This document shows, piece by piece, positions 46,646 through 56,075 of a stretch of DNA of 64,000 nucleotides. Both the position numbers and the translations under genes were made by a program. A model generated the notes under the pieces. The model did no database searches. It was given only the letters and a program-made list of their open reading frames with translations, and was not told the origin of the DNA. How positions within the stretch are numbered: position 1 is the stretch's first letter; the number at the start of each line of letters is the position of its first letter. This DNA is from Thalassoroseus pseudoceratinae (GTDB lineage: Bacteria > Planctomycetota > Planctomycetia > Planctomycetales > Planctomycetaceae). The DNA is taken from contig NZ_JAALXT010000002.1 in assembly GCF_011634775.1 (NCBI RefSeq), positions 620,001-684,000 of the forward strand, given 5' to 3'.

Positions 46646-48454
46646 ATGCGCCTCCCCATGATTCGCAAGTTTTTCAAGCTCCATCGATTTGGTGTTCTCA
46701 ACCTTCTTCTGGTGACGATGATCGCACCAGCAAGTTGGGCGGGTGAGCATATCGATCTTGATCCAGCAGCCGCCCGAAAAACGGCGGTGGCACTCAATTA
46801 CTGTCGTGCCTCGTTTCACCGCCTACAACGGACGCCGTCCAAGCGAGTGTTGCTCGAGGAGCAGGAAAAGGTTCTCAATAACCTGAACCTCAACGGTATT
46901 GCCGACGCGGAAGTGATTCGGCTCTACACGGCGGTGCTCGGTGAGATTTCCGAGGTGCAGATTGCCGAGCAGGAACGGCAGGTCATCCAAACCGCTCATC
47001 GCCGGGCTGTCATGCGGGACATTTCGCTCGCAGCCTTCGGACTAAGCACGCAACTCGCGACGGCTCAATATCAGTCGGCCCTTCAGACCGGTGCCCGCAG
47101 TTGGTGGGACTACCGGTCCCACACGCACGATCGGGAATTGCAACTCTGGCGGATCGAAAAAGAACGTTTGCAAGCCGTCGCCGACAAGTCGTTTCTGTTT
47201 CTCGATACCTTCTGGAAACTCGCCCGCAAACGGAACATCCCTGACCATTGGCTTGTGCGTGGCAACGATCTTGACCAACTCGCCGAAGCCATCAACGAGG
47301 AGCGACCGGAGGTGCGGTTGCGAATCCTGGGGCGGATGGAACGCTTTATGGAGTGTTTTCCACCGTACTACTATTACGTCGGACGCACTCAACAGGAACT
47401 TGGGCAATGGACGGCCGCCGCGGAAACCTATCAGCAATTGGCGTCGTTCGGTGACGATAATTTCCGACGAGACGAAATGCTGGCGGCGGCGTTGTGCAAT
47501 CAGGCGATGATTCAGGAATATCTCGAGATCGCGTGTGCCCCTGATACCGCGCGGGCGGCCCTGCGACAAGCGACCGACGCTTGGGAAGTCAACCTGCAAT
47601 GTGGCATGTTGCTCGCTCGGCAAGGCGAGACCAATGCGGCGGAAGACGCAATTTTGCGAAACTTGGATGTCGGCTTGGAATCGTCGCAAAGCCGGACGGC
47701 TTTGTTGTCCGTGTACTCCAACGCGAAGGACACCACCAAGCTCGCCAAGCAACTCAGTCACCCTGAAACGGTCGAAGCCGCTTCGGTGCCGATTCTGCTC
47801 GGGGCGATTGGAACACTGGGAACGGGTCAGGTTCCCAAGTCAGCGACGGTTCATCTCACGTCGTCGTTGCGGGCTCGGTTCGAACGACGGTTCGGGTTGG
47901 ACGACTTGGTCATCGAAGCCTCACGTGATTGGAAACTCGATCAGGCCCGGATGGCTGTCCGCATCGGCGATAAATTGTTGACTCGTCCGATGTTGGCTGT
48001 GACGAACGACGGCTTCCAAGCCCGTTTCTCGCGAGTCGCGGAAACAGGGACGCCGATTCAAACCGGAGAATCACCGGATCAGCCCATGTCTTTGGTGCTT
48101 CAGTTTCCGCAGGTCGGGGAAATGACGGTGTACCTGGAGGAACTCTCCGGCGAAACCGTCCGCACGCTGCACCGTCATGAACAACGTCGGTTTGCGGATC
48201 GACTATGGCCCAGCGAACGGTCCTGGCGTGTGACCGCAATCGATCACAAAGGCGCTCGCACATTGTTCCCGACCGCGACGGCAGGACGATGGGATTCCAT
48301 TCCGATTGCCGGAGCACCGCAGTCGCAGCCGGTTTATCGTCGAAGCGCGAAGCCCGTGCGATTTGAAATCGCGGCACCGCTCCCGGATGAAATCGTCATC
48401 GAAGCCAAACCATTCAAGAACAACGAAGAGTTGCCAGTCGTGCGACCGTACTAG
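46646..48454 (+). CDS. Secreted TPR-containing protein, unknown function
   Basis: A 602-residue exported protein. The signal peptide LNLLLVTMIAPASWAGEH follows a basic N-terminus. The body is helical with TPR-like units (YYYYVGRTQQELGQWTAAAETYQQLASFGDD and WEVNLQCGMLLARQGETNAAEDAIL). The C-terminal 180 residues are strand-rich (VYLEELSGETVRTLHRHEQR). No enzyme motif is seen. The start at 46646 or 46658 gives the best signal peptide; the frame extends upstream to 46427. Confidence 0.7.
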   Translation: MRLPMIRKFFKLHRFGVLNLLLVTMIAPASWAGEHIDLDPAAARKTAVALNYCRASFHRLQRTPSKRVLLEEQEKVLNNLNLNGIADAEVIRLYTAVLGEISEVQIAEQERQVIQTAHRRAVMRDISLAAFGLSTQLATAQYQSALQTGARSWWDYRSHTHDRELQLWRIEKERLQAVADKSFLFLDTFWKLARKRNIPDHWLVRGNDLDQLAEAINEERPEVRLRILGRMERFMECFPPYYYYVGRTQQELGQWTAAAETYQQLASFGDDNFRRDEMLAAALCNQAMIQEYLEIACAPDTARAALRQATDAWEVNLQCGMLLARQGETNAAEDAILRNLDVGLESSQSRTALLSVYSNAKDTTKLAKQLSHPETVEAASVPILLGAIGTLGTGQVPKSATVHLTSSLRARFERRFGLDDLVIEASRDWKLDQARMAVRIGDKLLTRPMLAVTNDGFQARFSRVAETGTPIQTGESPDQPMSLVLQFPQVGEMTVYLEELSGETVRTLHRHEQRRFADRLWPSERSWRVTAIDHKGARTLFPTATAGRWDSIPIAGAPQSQPVYRRSAKPVRFEIAAPLPDEIVIEAKPFKNNEELPVVRPY

Positions 48455-48683
48455 TGGTTCAACCACCCTGTATTGACGGGTTCCAGAACCTTCCACCGCA
48501 CGCTCGTTGGCGTGCTCATCGCAAATTGCGAACATGTCAATTCAGGTTGGATACAACATTAGACCATGTGATCGAGTTGGGAACTCAGAGGGCTTTTTCA
48601 TCGGTCGGGATTGAACTTCGTCTCAAAATGAAGATGATGGAAAATTCGAGAATTTTTCATCAAGACGTCTTCATCGAAGAACA

Positions 48684-49385
48684 ATGCTCGCGCCGACTCC
48701 TCGTTCTGAAACTTCATCTCGGTCGCTGAGACAGAACGTTTGCGTGCTGTTGCTGCTAGCAACGATTCAGACGGTCTTCTATATGACCATGAACCATGTT
48801 CAATGGTTCCCGACACATAAGTTGCCGCTGACTGCGATCGACGAATGGATTCCATTTTGGCCATGGACGGTCATTCCCTATTTTGTGTTGCTGCTCGGCG
48901 GAGTGATTCCCGTTCTGCTTGCACGACGCAATGAAACCATTCGCCGGGCGATTTTGGCGTATGGAATTTGCGTCGCGATCGTCCTGCCAATCTTTCTGTT
49001 CTTCCCAACACTTTGTCGCCGACCGGACTTGATGACGTTGCCGGATCGTTGGGATGGCCAACTCTTTCGATGGCTCGCTGCAATGGACTCGCCCGCCTGT
49101 GCGTTTCCGTCATTGCACATCGTGTTGCCAACAATCTGCTGTTGGATTGCACTTGCCGAACGTCATCGATACGCCATCCCGTTTTGCGTGGCCGGCGTGG
49201 TGTTGTCTGCATCCATCCTGACGACCAAACAACACTCGATCTGGGATTGGTGCGGTGGACTGCTGATTGCCTGTTTCGCGTTGTGGCTCTCCGGCTACAT
49301 CATTCGGCGACGGAAGAATCACTCGGCAACCGCTTCGAAGACTCAGGCGACTACGTCGAGCCAAGTTCCTGGGACCGCTTCGTAG
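48684..49385 (+). CDS. PAP2-family membrane phosphatase
   Basis: A 233-residue integral membrane protein of the type 2 phosphatidic acid phosphatase/inositolphosphotransferase superfamily. Five or more membrane segments are visible. The active-site motifs are present: FPSLH (motif 2 His) near residue 143 and HSIWDWCGG (motif 3, H-x-x-x-D) near 180. It probably removes phosphate from a lipid or polyprenyl phosphate. Its 3' end overlaps the convergent proC end by 35 bases. Confidence 0.85.
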   Translation: MLAPTPRSETSSRSLRQNVCVLLLLATIQTVFYMTMNHVQWFPTHKLPLTAIDEWIPFWPWTVIPYFVLLLGGVIPVLLARRNETIRRAILAYGICVAIVLPIFLFFPTLCRRPDLMTLPDRWDGQLFRWLAAMDSPACAFPSLHIVLPTICCWIALAERHRYAIPFCVAGVVLSASILTTKQHSIWDWCGGLLIACFALWLSGYIIRRRKNHSATASKTQATTSSQVPGTAS

Positions 49386-50166
49386 CGGCTTCGACGGCGT
49401 TCATCAACGAAGCCCGCACGCCACCGCGTTCCAAGGCATGCAAACCGGTGATGGTTGTTCCCCCGGGACTCGTAACAGCGTCCTTAAGCGCTCCCGGATG
49501 TTCGCCAGTTTCGAGTACCATCTGAGCGGCTCCCAAGAGCGTTTGAGCCGCCAATTGCGTGGCGACCTGTCGAGGCAACCCCATACGAACACCACCATCG
49601 CTGAGGGCCTCGATGATCTGATACACATAGGCCGGGCCACTGCCTGAAAGCCCGGTTACGGCATCCAACAACGACTCGGGAACCTCAACTGCAATCCCCA
49701 CAGTCTCGAGCAGACTCTTGACCAACTCCGCGTCCTCACGTGTGGCACTCGTCCCCATCGCGAACGCTGACGCCCCCGCGCTGACGAGACATGGCGTATT
49801 GGGCATCACACGCACCAACCGTCGTTGTTCGCCCAAGTGGGTGGTCATCGTTTGCAGCGGCACACCAGCGGCAATCGAAACAACCAAATGCGAGTCGGTC
49901 AGCGAGTCCGACAATCCGTCCAGCACCCCACCCATATGTTGCGGTTTCACCGACAGAAACACGACATCGGATTTTGCAGCCAAGTCCGCAACCGAGTCGA
50001 CAATTTGGCCGTCGGTCTGTTTCTGAAATTCTGCCGCCGCTGCTGCGACCACATCGGTCCCAAATAGCGATGATGCATCTACCAACCCAGCCGACCGCAA
50101 ACCTGCGGCCAGTGAAGTCGCCATACGTCCGGTGCCAATGAATCCAACGCGGTGTGTGTTCGTCAT
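49351..50166 (-). CDS. proC: Pyrroline-5-carboxylate reductase
   Basis: A 271-residue enzyme making proline from pyrroline-5-carboxylate with NAD(P)H. The dinucleotide motif is VGFIGTGRMATSLAAGL. Later family segments are VVSIAAGVPLQTM, RVMPNTPCLVSAGASAFA, and the C-terminal signature TGLSGSGPAYVYQIIEALSDGGVRMGLPRQVA, with TVTSPGGTTITGL-like sequence near the end. The ATG at 50166 starts directly before the Rossmann strand; the frame extends to 50241. Confidence 0.96.
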   Translation of the reverse strand: MTNTHRVGFIGTGRMATSLAAGLRSAGLVDASSLFGTDVVAAAAAEFQKQTDGQIVDSVADLAAKSDVVFLSVKPQHMGGVLDGLSDSLTDSHLVVSIAAGVPLQTMTTHLGEQRRLVRVMPNTPCLVSAGASAFAMGTSATREDAELVKSLLETVGIAVEVPESLLDAVTGLSGSGPAYVYQIIEALSDGGVRMGLPRQVATQLAAQTLLGAAQMVLETGEHPGALKDAVTSPGGTTITGLHALERGGVRASLMNAVEAATKRSQELGST

Positions 50167-50267
50167 GGTATTGATTGAGACAGTTCTTCCTATGCCCGGC
50201 GGTGTTTCCATGAAGAAACACACGCGGAACACAGAGTGCAAAGTAAAATGAATTTCTAATTCCGGCG

Positions 50268-51722
50268 TTAACGAGCTTTCACCGGTTCGCCAAACGCATC
50301 GACTTCCTCATGGACACGAGGTGAAAGCGGCGGTTGCATCATTTGATCAATCGCTGCTTGCAACTTCGTTTGGGCGGCACGTTGCTCGTCGGTAAGTTGT
50401 GTGGTGTTGACCGCAACCTCACGGAAACCTGTACCACGAATGTCGAACAGTCGACCGTCGGAGAATAGCTTGTATCGCTGATCCAATGCAAAGACGTGCC
50501 GCGAAAACTTCTCTTTGTCCCAACCCGGTCGCGGATCATACCAGAAGAACGCCCACTCGCGTGGCGATCCTTTCTCACCAAACAACTGCGGGGCGAAACT
50601 CACTCCATCGGTCTGCCAATTCGTCGGGATTTCGGTTTTTGCGAGTTCCGCGAGAGTCGGGAGAAAGTCTGACGGATCGATTAAATCATCGCACACACCG
50701 CTTTCAATTGTTCCCGGCCACCACGCGATCAACGGGACACGAATCCCGTTCTGTGTTACGGCTCCCTTTCCACCAGGAATCGTCTGACCACGAAACTTCG
50801 ATTGAATCCGCCGATCGGTGCCGTTGTCGGAGTAGAACAGAACTAAGGTTTGTTCTCGCAATCCCAGTTCTTCGATGCCGTGCACGAGCGTTTTAATCGT
50901 ATGGTCCATATACGCGACCATATCGGGAAAATAGTCGGTCGCCTCTTCGAGTCGCCGGTTGGAATCGTTCCACACTTTTGAGTGCGGCGTAGGCACCATT
51001 GGCCAGTGCGGCAACGCCATCGGGTAGTAAACAAACTGCGGCTCGTCACGGTGTCGTTTCATGAAGTCCAAGATGAACTCCACAGTCAGGTCTTCCCCAT
51101 ATGCTCCCGCAACCTCACGATGAAGTTTGCCGTTCCGCAAGAACGTTGGATTAGCATATCGAGAGCCCTTGTCTTCCGTCTCCTCAGCATGGAAAAGCGA
51201 ATACTCATCGAAGCCCGCGTCTTTGGGATGTGTCCCGGTACCGCGACGTCGCCCTGAGCCTGGAAACTCCGGCGGGTCGTAACTCGTCAATTGCCATTTC
51301 CCAGCGAGGCAGGTCTTGAATCCTGCATTGCTCATCAAATGCCCAAATGTTTTCTCGCCTTGCGTGAGAATCCCGAACGACTGCCAATTGCGGTGGTTAT
51401 CCCGACCAGTCATCAATTCCAACCGCGTGGGCGAACACAACGGTTGCGAATACGCATGTGTGAACCGCATCCCAGTGAGAGCCATGACATCTAAAAACGG
51501 CGTTTCGTAATCTGTCCCCCCGTAACTTGGCAAGCATTCGATACCCAAATCATCTGCCATGATGAGGACAATATTGGGAACACGCACACGCTCCGCACTG
51601 TAAACATGACTGCCACCGACTAGCGACAAGATCGGTGCCACCACAATCAAAAGAAAAAACACCACGGTGATGCGTGACGGCTGAAACCGTCCTGATGAGC
51701 GGAATTGTGTCCAGAGTTTCAT
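50268..51722 (-). CDS. Sulfatase (formylglycine type), secreted
   Basis: A 484-residue sulfatase. A long signal or anchor (RITVVFFLLIVVAPILSLVGG) leads into VPNIVLIMADDLGIECLPSYGG. The formylglycine motif is C-S-P-T-R (YSQPLCSPTRLELMTG) and the second metal strand is LVLFYSDNGTDRR. It resembles the second sulfatase more than the first in motif context. The ATG at 51722 is chosen; an upstream in-frame start at 51803 lacks a signal peptide. Confidence 0.93.
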   Translation of the reverse strand: MKLWTQFRSSGRFQPSRITVVFFLLIVVAPILSLVGGSHVYSAERVRVPNIVLIMADDLGIECLPSYGGTDYETPFLDVMALTGMRFTHAYSQPLCSPTRLELMTGRDNHRNWQSFGILTQGEKTFGHLMSNAGFKTCLAGKWQLTSYDPPEFPGSGRRRGTGTHPKDAGFDEYSLFHAEETEDKGSRYANPTFLRNGKLHREVAGAYGEDLTVEFILDFMKRHRDEPQFVYYPMALPHWPMVPTPHSKVWNDSNRRLEEATDYFPDMVAYMDHTIKTLVHGIEELGLREQTLVLFYSDNGTDRRIQSKFRGQTIPGGKGAVTQNGIRVPLIAWWPGTIESGVCDDLIDPSDFLPTLAELAKTEIPTNWQTDGVSFAPQLFGEKGSPREWAFFWYDPRPGWDKEKFSRHVFALDQRYKLFSDGRLFDIRGTGFREVAVNTTQLTDEQRAAQTKLQAAIDQMMQPPLSPRVHEEVDAFGEPVKAR

Positions 51723-52318
51723 TCGCTGATCTCCAATCGAGCTTCTTGATCGATCACTTTCGATGTGAAAGTTGAGTATCCCGGCATTGCGTCCCAAGGT
51801 CAACTTCGGTGAAGCGGTTCACAATCGATGAATTTGCAGAAGAAACCGATCAATTCGTTCCGCCTTAACCATTGGAATGCCGCGTTGATCTCAAAACACA
51901 CGAGTGACCCAATAAACTGGACAGCAGCATCCCGTTTCGGTATAACATGCACAGGAAATGCATGTTTTGTTTTGCAAAAGGTAGGGTAGCCAGGAATCGC
52001 GGGAGATCGATAAGCTGAAGATATCGCGAGTAGCCTTACCTAATCGACTACATCATCGCGACTAGTACGCTTTGTGACTCAAGAACTAGTCATCGTGGAA
52101 AAGGATTGGATGCAGCGACACTAGTCCGATGGCGTCCTGCTATTAAGTGAGGTTTGAAACGCACGACAGCATGTTCGCAACCGAACCAATGGATTGGTTG
52201 CACGCTTCCTCACAACAAATGGATGTCCCCGCCAAGACGTTTGAAATTCGGCACTTCTAACCTGCAAAGACACACTCTGCTGATCAATTCCTACCTATAA
52301 CGACCGTGGAGGTTTCTC
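51723..52318 (+). other. Divergent intergenic region
   Basis: About 595 bases with no ORF of coding quality. It holds the inverted repeat at 51944-51966 and a GGAGG ribosome-binding site at 52308-52312. The sulfatase and heme-protein genes are transcribed away from here. Confidence 0.5.
51944..51966 (+). repeat. Inverted repeat, possible operator or hairpin
   Basis: AACATGCA (51944-51951) and TGCATGTT (51959-51966) are perfect eight-base arms separated by CAGGAAA, followed by TTGTTTTG. It could be an operator or a weak terminator; no gene ends just before it. Confidence 0.6.
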
Positions 52319-52915
52319 TTGTTTCGTCAGTGCTCACATGTCGCCTGCTTTAGCATCGTAGTCGGATCAATTGCAGTATTATTCTTTGGACTCCCGCAAC
52401 AATCTCGATCACATACGGCCGTGGCAGACGACCAAACTCGGAACTCGGGGAAATCCGATCAAACGAAGTCGAATGACAGTCGTTTGCCAAGCAGCGTTCA
52501 AGAAGCCCGTGGTCGAGCGCAGCTGTTGCACGAAACCATCCACGGTTCTTTGCAAGTGATGCATCGCGATTTCTTTCGTGAGGACCAGGGGTTACCGATC
52601 CCCTCGCATTCGCTTGAGGATGTGTTCAAGGAGTTGGCACGCAGCCATCAAGTCCATCTCCGTTGGCTGGCCATTGATGCAAGAGCAATGGATATCGATC
52701 ACGAACCGAGAAGCGATTTTGACAAGGCAGCGGTCAAAGCTCTCAAATCAGGGAAAGAGTGGTTCGAAACCCAGACGGAGAAATCGTATCAGTATGTCGG
52801 CGCAATTCGCCTTTCGGCCTCCTGCCTAAAATGCCACCTGCCGGCTCGAAGTAGCAATGACGATCGAACCGCAGGACTCGTCATTCGGATGTCACTCAAG
52901 CAAGAATCTCCATAA
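52319..52915 (+). CDS. Heme-binding Tll0287-like (DUF3365) protein
   Basis: A 198-residue exported protein. A signal segment (VACFSIVVGSIAVLFFGL) is followed by a DUF3365-like domain with a heme c motif C-L-K-C-H near residue 165. The sequence VGAIRLSASCLKCHLPAR fits this family, known from cyanobacterial Tll0287 and from sensor proteins. The TTG at 52319 is supported by GGAGG six bases upstream; no nearby ATG is in frame. DinB follows after nine bases. Confidence 0.75.
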   Translation: MFRQCSHVACFSIVVGSIAVLFFGLPQQSRSHTAVADDQTRNSGKSDQTKSNDSRLPSSVQEARGRAQLLHETIHGSLQVMHRDFFREDQGLPIPSHSLEDVFKELARSHQVHLRWLAIDARAMDIDHEPRSDFDKAAVKALKSGKEWFETQTEKSYQYVGAIRLSASCLKCHLPARSSNDDRTAGLVIRMSLKQESP

Positions 52916-52924
52916 GGTTTTGCA

Positions 52925-53392
52925 ATGACTCGTAATGAACTAATCGATCAATACCTAGCAGGCCCAGAAATGCTAGTCAATGCGATTGAGGGTATGAACG
53001 CAGAGCAGCTCAATCAGTCACCAATTCCGGGGCAATGGTCAACTCAACAAATTGTCTGCCATATTGCCGACTTTGAACCAATCTATGCAGACCGAATGAA
53101 GCGTGTTATCGCAGAAGACAATCCGACCTTTTTCGGAGGTGATCCTGATGTGTTCGCCGCTGGACTAGCGTATTCCCACCGCACCATTCAGAACGAGCTT
53201 CAGCTAATCAACGCGACTAGAGAACAGATCGCGACGATCCTACGCACGCTTTCGCCGTCCGATTTCCAGCGAATTGGAACTCATTCCGAAGACGGCCCAT
53301 TGTCCCTTGAGAAACTACTGCAAAATATCACAAACCACATTCCCCATCACTGCCGTTTCATCAAAGCGAAACGTGAAGCAATGCGTCTCTGA
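52925..53392 (+). CDS. DinB-family protein
   Basis: A 155-residue four-helix-bundle protein of the DinB/YfiT family, which contains metal-dependent thiol transferases. The pattern is PGQWSTQQIVCHIADFE with His in the second helix, and NHIPHHCRFI near the end supplies two His residues for metal binding. The specific substrate is unknown. It lies directly after the heme protein gene, so both may be one operon. Confidence 0.88.
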   Translation: MTRNELIDQYLAGPEMLVNAIEGMNAEQLNQSPIPGQWSTQQIVCHIADFEPIYADRMKRVIAEDNPTFFGGDPDVFAAGLAYSHRTIQNELQLINATREQIATILRTLSPSDFQRIGTHSEDGPLSLEKLLQNITNHIPHHCRFIKAKREAMRL

Positions 53393-53635
53393 AGTTGAGT
53401 CTTTTCTAAGCAGCATATTCATCAAGCGGTCCGGTAAAGATGGTATTCCACCGACTCGGCAAAATCCGGTTGGGGTGTGAATTGGCGACCTCCTGGAAAA
53501 ACCCCTGCCATCAAGGGCGGCAGCGATTCGATTCTCACCACCTCTTGGTCTTGGTAGAATCGAAGCCTGTTGGCGAAGAACATCTGCTCAGCGTGCGGCC
53601 CACACCAGACGCGATCCGACCAAGGAATTGACAAC

Positions 53636-54934
53636 ATGCTATTTCGAACGATGTTGATAGTCTTATCTATTGGTGGAGCAACACGGGCTGCTGATCATAG
53701 CGAACCTCGGACGCTGTTCAATTTCAACGCTGCCGATGCGGCCAAACAATGGCAGAGTGTGAATGACGGTGTGATGGGCGGTCGCTCCGACGGAAGTTTC
53801 AAGATTAGCAACAATCAGACGATGCAGTTTTTCGGAACGCTGTCTCTAGAAAATAACGGCGGATTTGCCTCGGTAAGGACACGCCCCACGAAACTCAATC
53901 TCAAGCAGGGCGACGAATTTGTCCTGAGGGTTCGTGGCGACGGCCGGGAATACAACCTAAATCTATACCCGTCGACTGCCCAAATTGCCTTTTCGTATCG
54001 AGCATCGTTCAGGACAAAGAAAGACAAGTGGATCGAAGTCCGCATTCCGCTTGAGAAATTCGCGGCGACCTCATTTGGGCAAGTTGTAAAGACCGCAAAA
54101 TTCGATCCCGATGAGATCGATAAGATTGGGATTCTTCTCGGCGACAAGCAGGCCGGCCCGTTCCGATTGGAAGTCGATTGGATCAAAGTTGATAACGGCC
54201 GCGGAGAGATGTTGAATGCTCGTTGCGAAGGAATGTATCCACATCATCTGCAGGGAGTGTGTACCGATGAGAAATCAATTTATTGGTCGTTCACGACGAC
54301 GCTTGTGAAGACCGACATGAACGGCAAGTTGATCAAGAAGATCCCAGTCGCTAATCATCATGGCGATCTTTGTCATCGCGATGGGAAACTCTATGTCGCT
54401 GTGAACCTCGGGAAATTCAACGACCCCAATGGCAATGCTGACTCATGGATTTACGTCTACGATGCTGAGTCACTTCAAGAGGTTGCTCGACACGAAACCC
54501 AAGAAGTCTTCCACGGTGCAGGTGGGATCGGTCATCGAAACGGTCACTACTTCGTCGTGGGCGGGCTACCAGATGGTGTGAACGAAAACTATGCCTATGA
54601 ATACGACGACAGTTTTAAATTCGTGAAGAAACACACGGTCAAAAGCGGCCACACCCATTTGGGGATTCAGACCGCAACATTTGCTCACGACCGCTGGTGG
54701 TTTGGATGCTACGGCGATCCGAGAATTTTGCTGGTGACAGACGCCAACTTTGAGATGAAAGGCCGGTATAAACTTGATTGTTCGTTGGGTATCGAGGGAC
54801 TGTCCAATGGTCGGCTACTCGTGGCTAGAGGGCAATGTAAGAAAGCCACTGGCTGTATCGGCATCGTTCAGTCGGCACTACCCGATCAGGAAGCCGGTTT
54901 CAAGTTGCTAGATGCAAGCGACGAACCAAAGTAA
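53636..54934 (+). CDS. CIA30-domain protein with C-terminal propeller-like repeats
   Basis: A 432-residue protein with a short signal peptide (MLFRTMLIVLSIGGATRA). The first half is a CIA30/NADH:ubiquinone oxidoreductase assembly-like beta domain: WQSVNDGVMGGRSDGSFK is the conserved motif, followed by GGFASVRTRP and DKIGILLGDKQAGPFRLEVDWI. The second half (about 205-430) has beta-propeller-like repeats (HHLQGVCTDEKSIYWSFTTT, SWIYVYDAESLQEVARHE). The CIA30 domain in bacteria is of unknown function. The ATG at 53636 starts the signal peptide. Confidence 0.82.
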   Translation: MLFRTMLIVLSIGGATRAADHSEPRTLFNFNAADAAKQWQSVNDGVMGGRSDGSFKISNNQTMQFFGTLSLENNGGFASVRTRPTKLNLKQGDEFVLRVRGDGREYNLNLYPSTAQIAFSYRASFRTKKDKWIEVRIPLEKFAATSFGQVVKTAKFDPDEIDKIGILLGDKQAGPFRLEVDWIKVDNGRGEMLNARCEGMYPHHLQGVCTDEKSIYWSFTTTLVKTDMNGKLIKKIPVANHHGDLCHRDGKLYVAVNLGKFNDPNGNADSWIYVYDAESLQEVARHETQEVFHGAGGIGHRNGHYFVVGGLPDGVNENYAYEYDDSFKFVKKHTVKSGHTHLGIQTATFAHDRWWFGCYGDPRILLVTDANFEMKGRYKLDCSLGIEGLSNGRLLVARGQCKKATGCIGIVQSALPDQEAGFKLLDASDEPK

Positions 54935-54949
54935 CTTGGATTGTAAAGA

Positions 54950-55111
54950 ATGCGACGTACAGTACACGAGCAAGACCGCAGGCTGGTGTTCACTGGCGGC
55001 GACAACTGCCTGCATGAAGTAGTTACGGTGGCAGACTTCATCGACGTTGATGCCAACGATGATTTATTATACCGTCCGATCGCAACTACAATCATGTTTC
55101 GGGTTCGTTAG
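54950..55111 (+). CDS. Possible small ORF, 53 codons
   Basis: The ATG at 54950 opens a frame ending in TAG at 55109-55111. The product is acidic in the middle (LHEVVTVADFIDVDANDD) with a reasonable amino-acid mix. There is no strong ribosome-binding site and no family resemblance. It may be a remnant or chance frame. Confidence 0.25.
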   Translation: MRRTVHEQDRRLVFTGGDNCLHEVVTVADFIDVDANDDLLYRPIATTIMFRVR

Positions 55112-55177
55112 GTCTTGACTTTTCAGTTGCTGGGCTGAGTAGCCGAATTCTGAATTTCTGTTTGATCATTGTTTCCT

Positions 55178-55975
55178 ATGAATCTCAATACCTCAACCGT
55201 TCAAAGTCTCCGCCGAGTCTTCCAACAAGCGTTCGTCGTTTACGACATTGCCGAGCCATTGATTTCCTTTGATGACACATGTCAGGCAAAGGAGCTTCGT
55301 GCTCACATGGAATCAAAACGGTTCGAGGTTGTTGGCATCCGTCATGAAGGGCGGGTGGTCGGTTATGCTGAGCTCAGAGACCTGAAAGACTCGGTCACTG
55401 ACGCAATCAAACGATTTGATGACTCCCAAGTCATTTTGGAGTCAATGCCACTTGCAGACCTGATTCTGAAACTGCGAAACCATCAACGATTGTTCGTTTC
55501 AATCTTAGGACAGGTTGGAGGAATTGTTAGCCGAACGGATCTGCAAAAGCCACCCGTGCGAATGTGGTTATTTGGGATCGTCACGTTGATCGAGATGAGA
55601 TTTACACGAATGATCGAGCGTCATTGCTTGGATGAAAGTTGGAAGGAGTATCTTTCAGCGGGCCGCATCAAGAAATCCGAGGAACTTCTCGCGGAACGGA
55701 TCCGGCGGAATCAGGATCTGGGTTTACTAGACTGCCTTCAATTTTCCGACAAGGTGCAGGTCATCGCCCGCAATGAGAAACTCCGGAACCTAACACGGTT
55801 CGAATCCCGTCGGAAAGTCGAAGAAGCCGCCAAGGTGATTGAGAAGCTTAGGAATAACCTAGCACATTCTCAGGACATTATTGTCAACGACTGGGAAGCG
55901 ATCGTAGCCCTTGCGGAACGACTGGATATCGTCTTAGAAGGGCCACCGGGGTTAGACAATGAGGGGGAACCCTAG
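55178..55975 (+). CDS. CBS-domain pair fused to a HEPN-like helical domain
   Basis: A 265-residue cytosolic protein. The N-terminal 125 residues look like two CBS motifs (RFEVVGIRHEGRVVGYAEL and RLFVSILGQVGGIVSRTDL), which usually bind adenosine nucleotides. The rest is helical and contains R-N-N-L-A-H, the R-x4-H motif of HEPN RNases, near residue 228. The sequence suggests a nucleotide-sensing toxin-like effector, but no experiment is implied. It lies in the more accessory part of the window, three kilobases from the DUF262/HEPN pair. ATG 55178 is preferred to TTG 55169. Confidence 0.6.
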   Translation: MNLNTSTVQSLRRVFQQAFVVYDIAEPLISFDDTCQAKELRAHMESKRFEVVGIRHEGRVVGYAELRDLKDSVTDAIKRFDDSQVILESMPLADLILKLRNHQRLFVSILGQVGGIVSRTDLQKPPVRMWLFGIVTLIEMRFTRMIERHCLDESWKEYLSAGRIKKSEELLAERIRRNQDLGLLDCLQFSDKVQVIARNEKLRNLTRFESRRKVEEAAKVIEKLRNNLAHSQDIIVNDWEAIVALAERLDIVLEGPPGLDNEGEP

Positions 55976-56075
55976 TATCTTGCAAGACGAAACGGATGAC
56001 GACACTGGACCGGACACTCATCAAAGCGGCTGACGTCGCCGAGAATCGTGGCATCGACACCTATCAATTGTGCTG

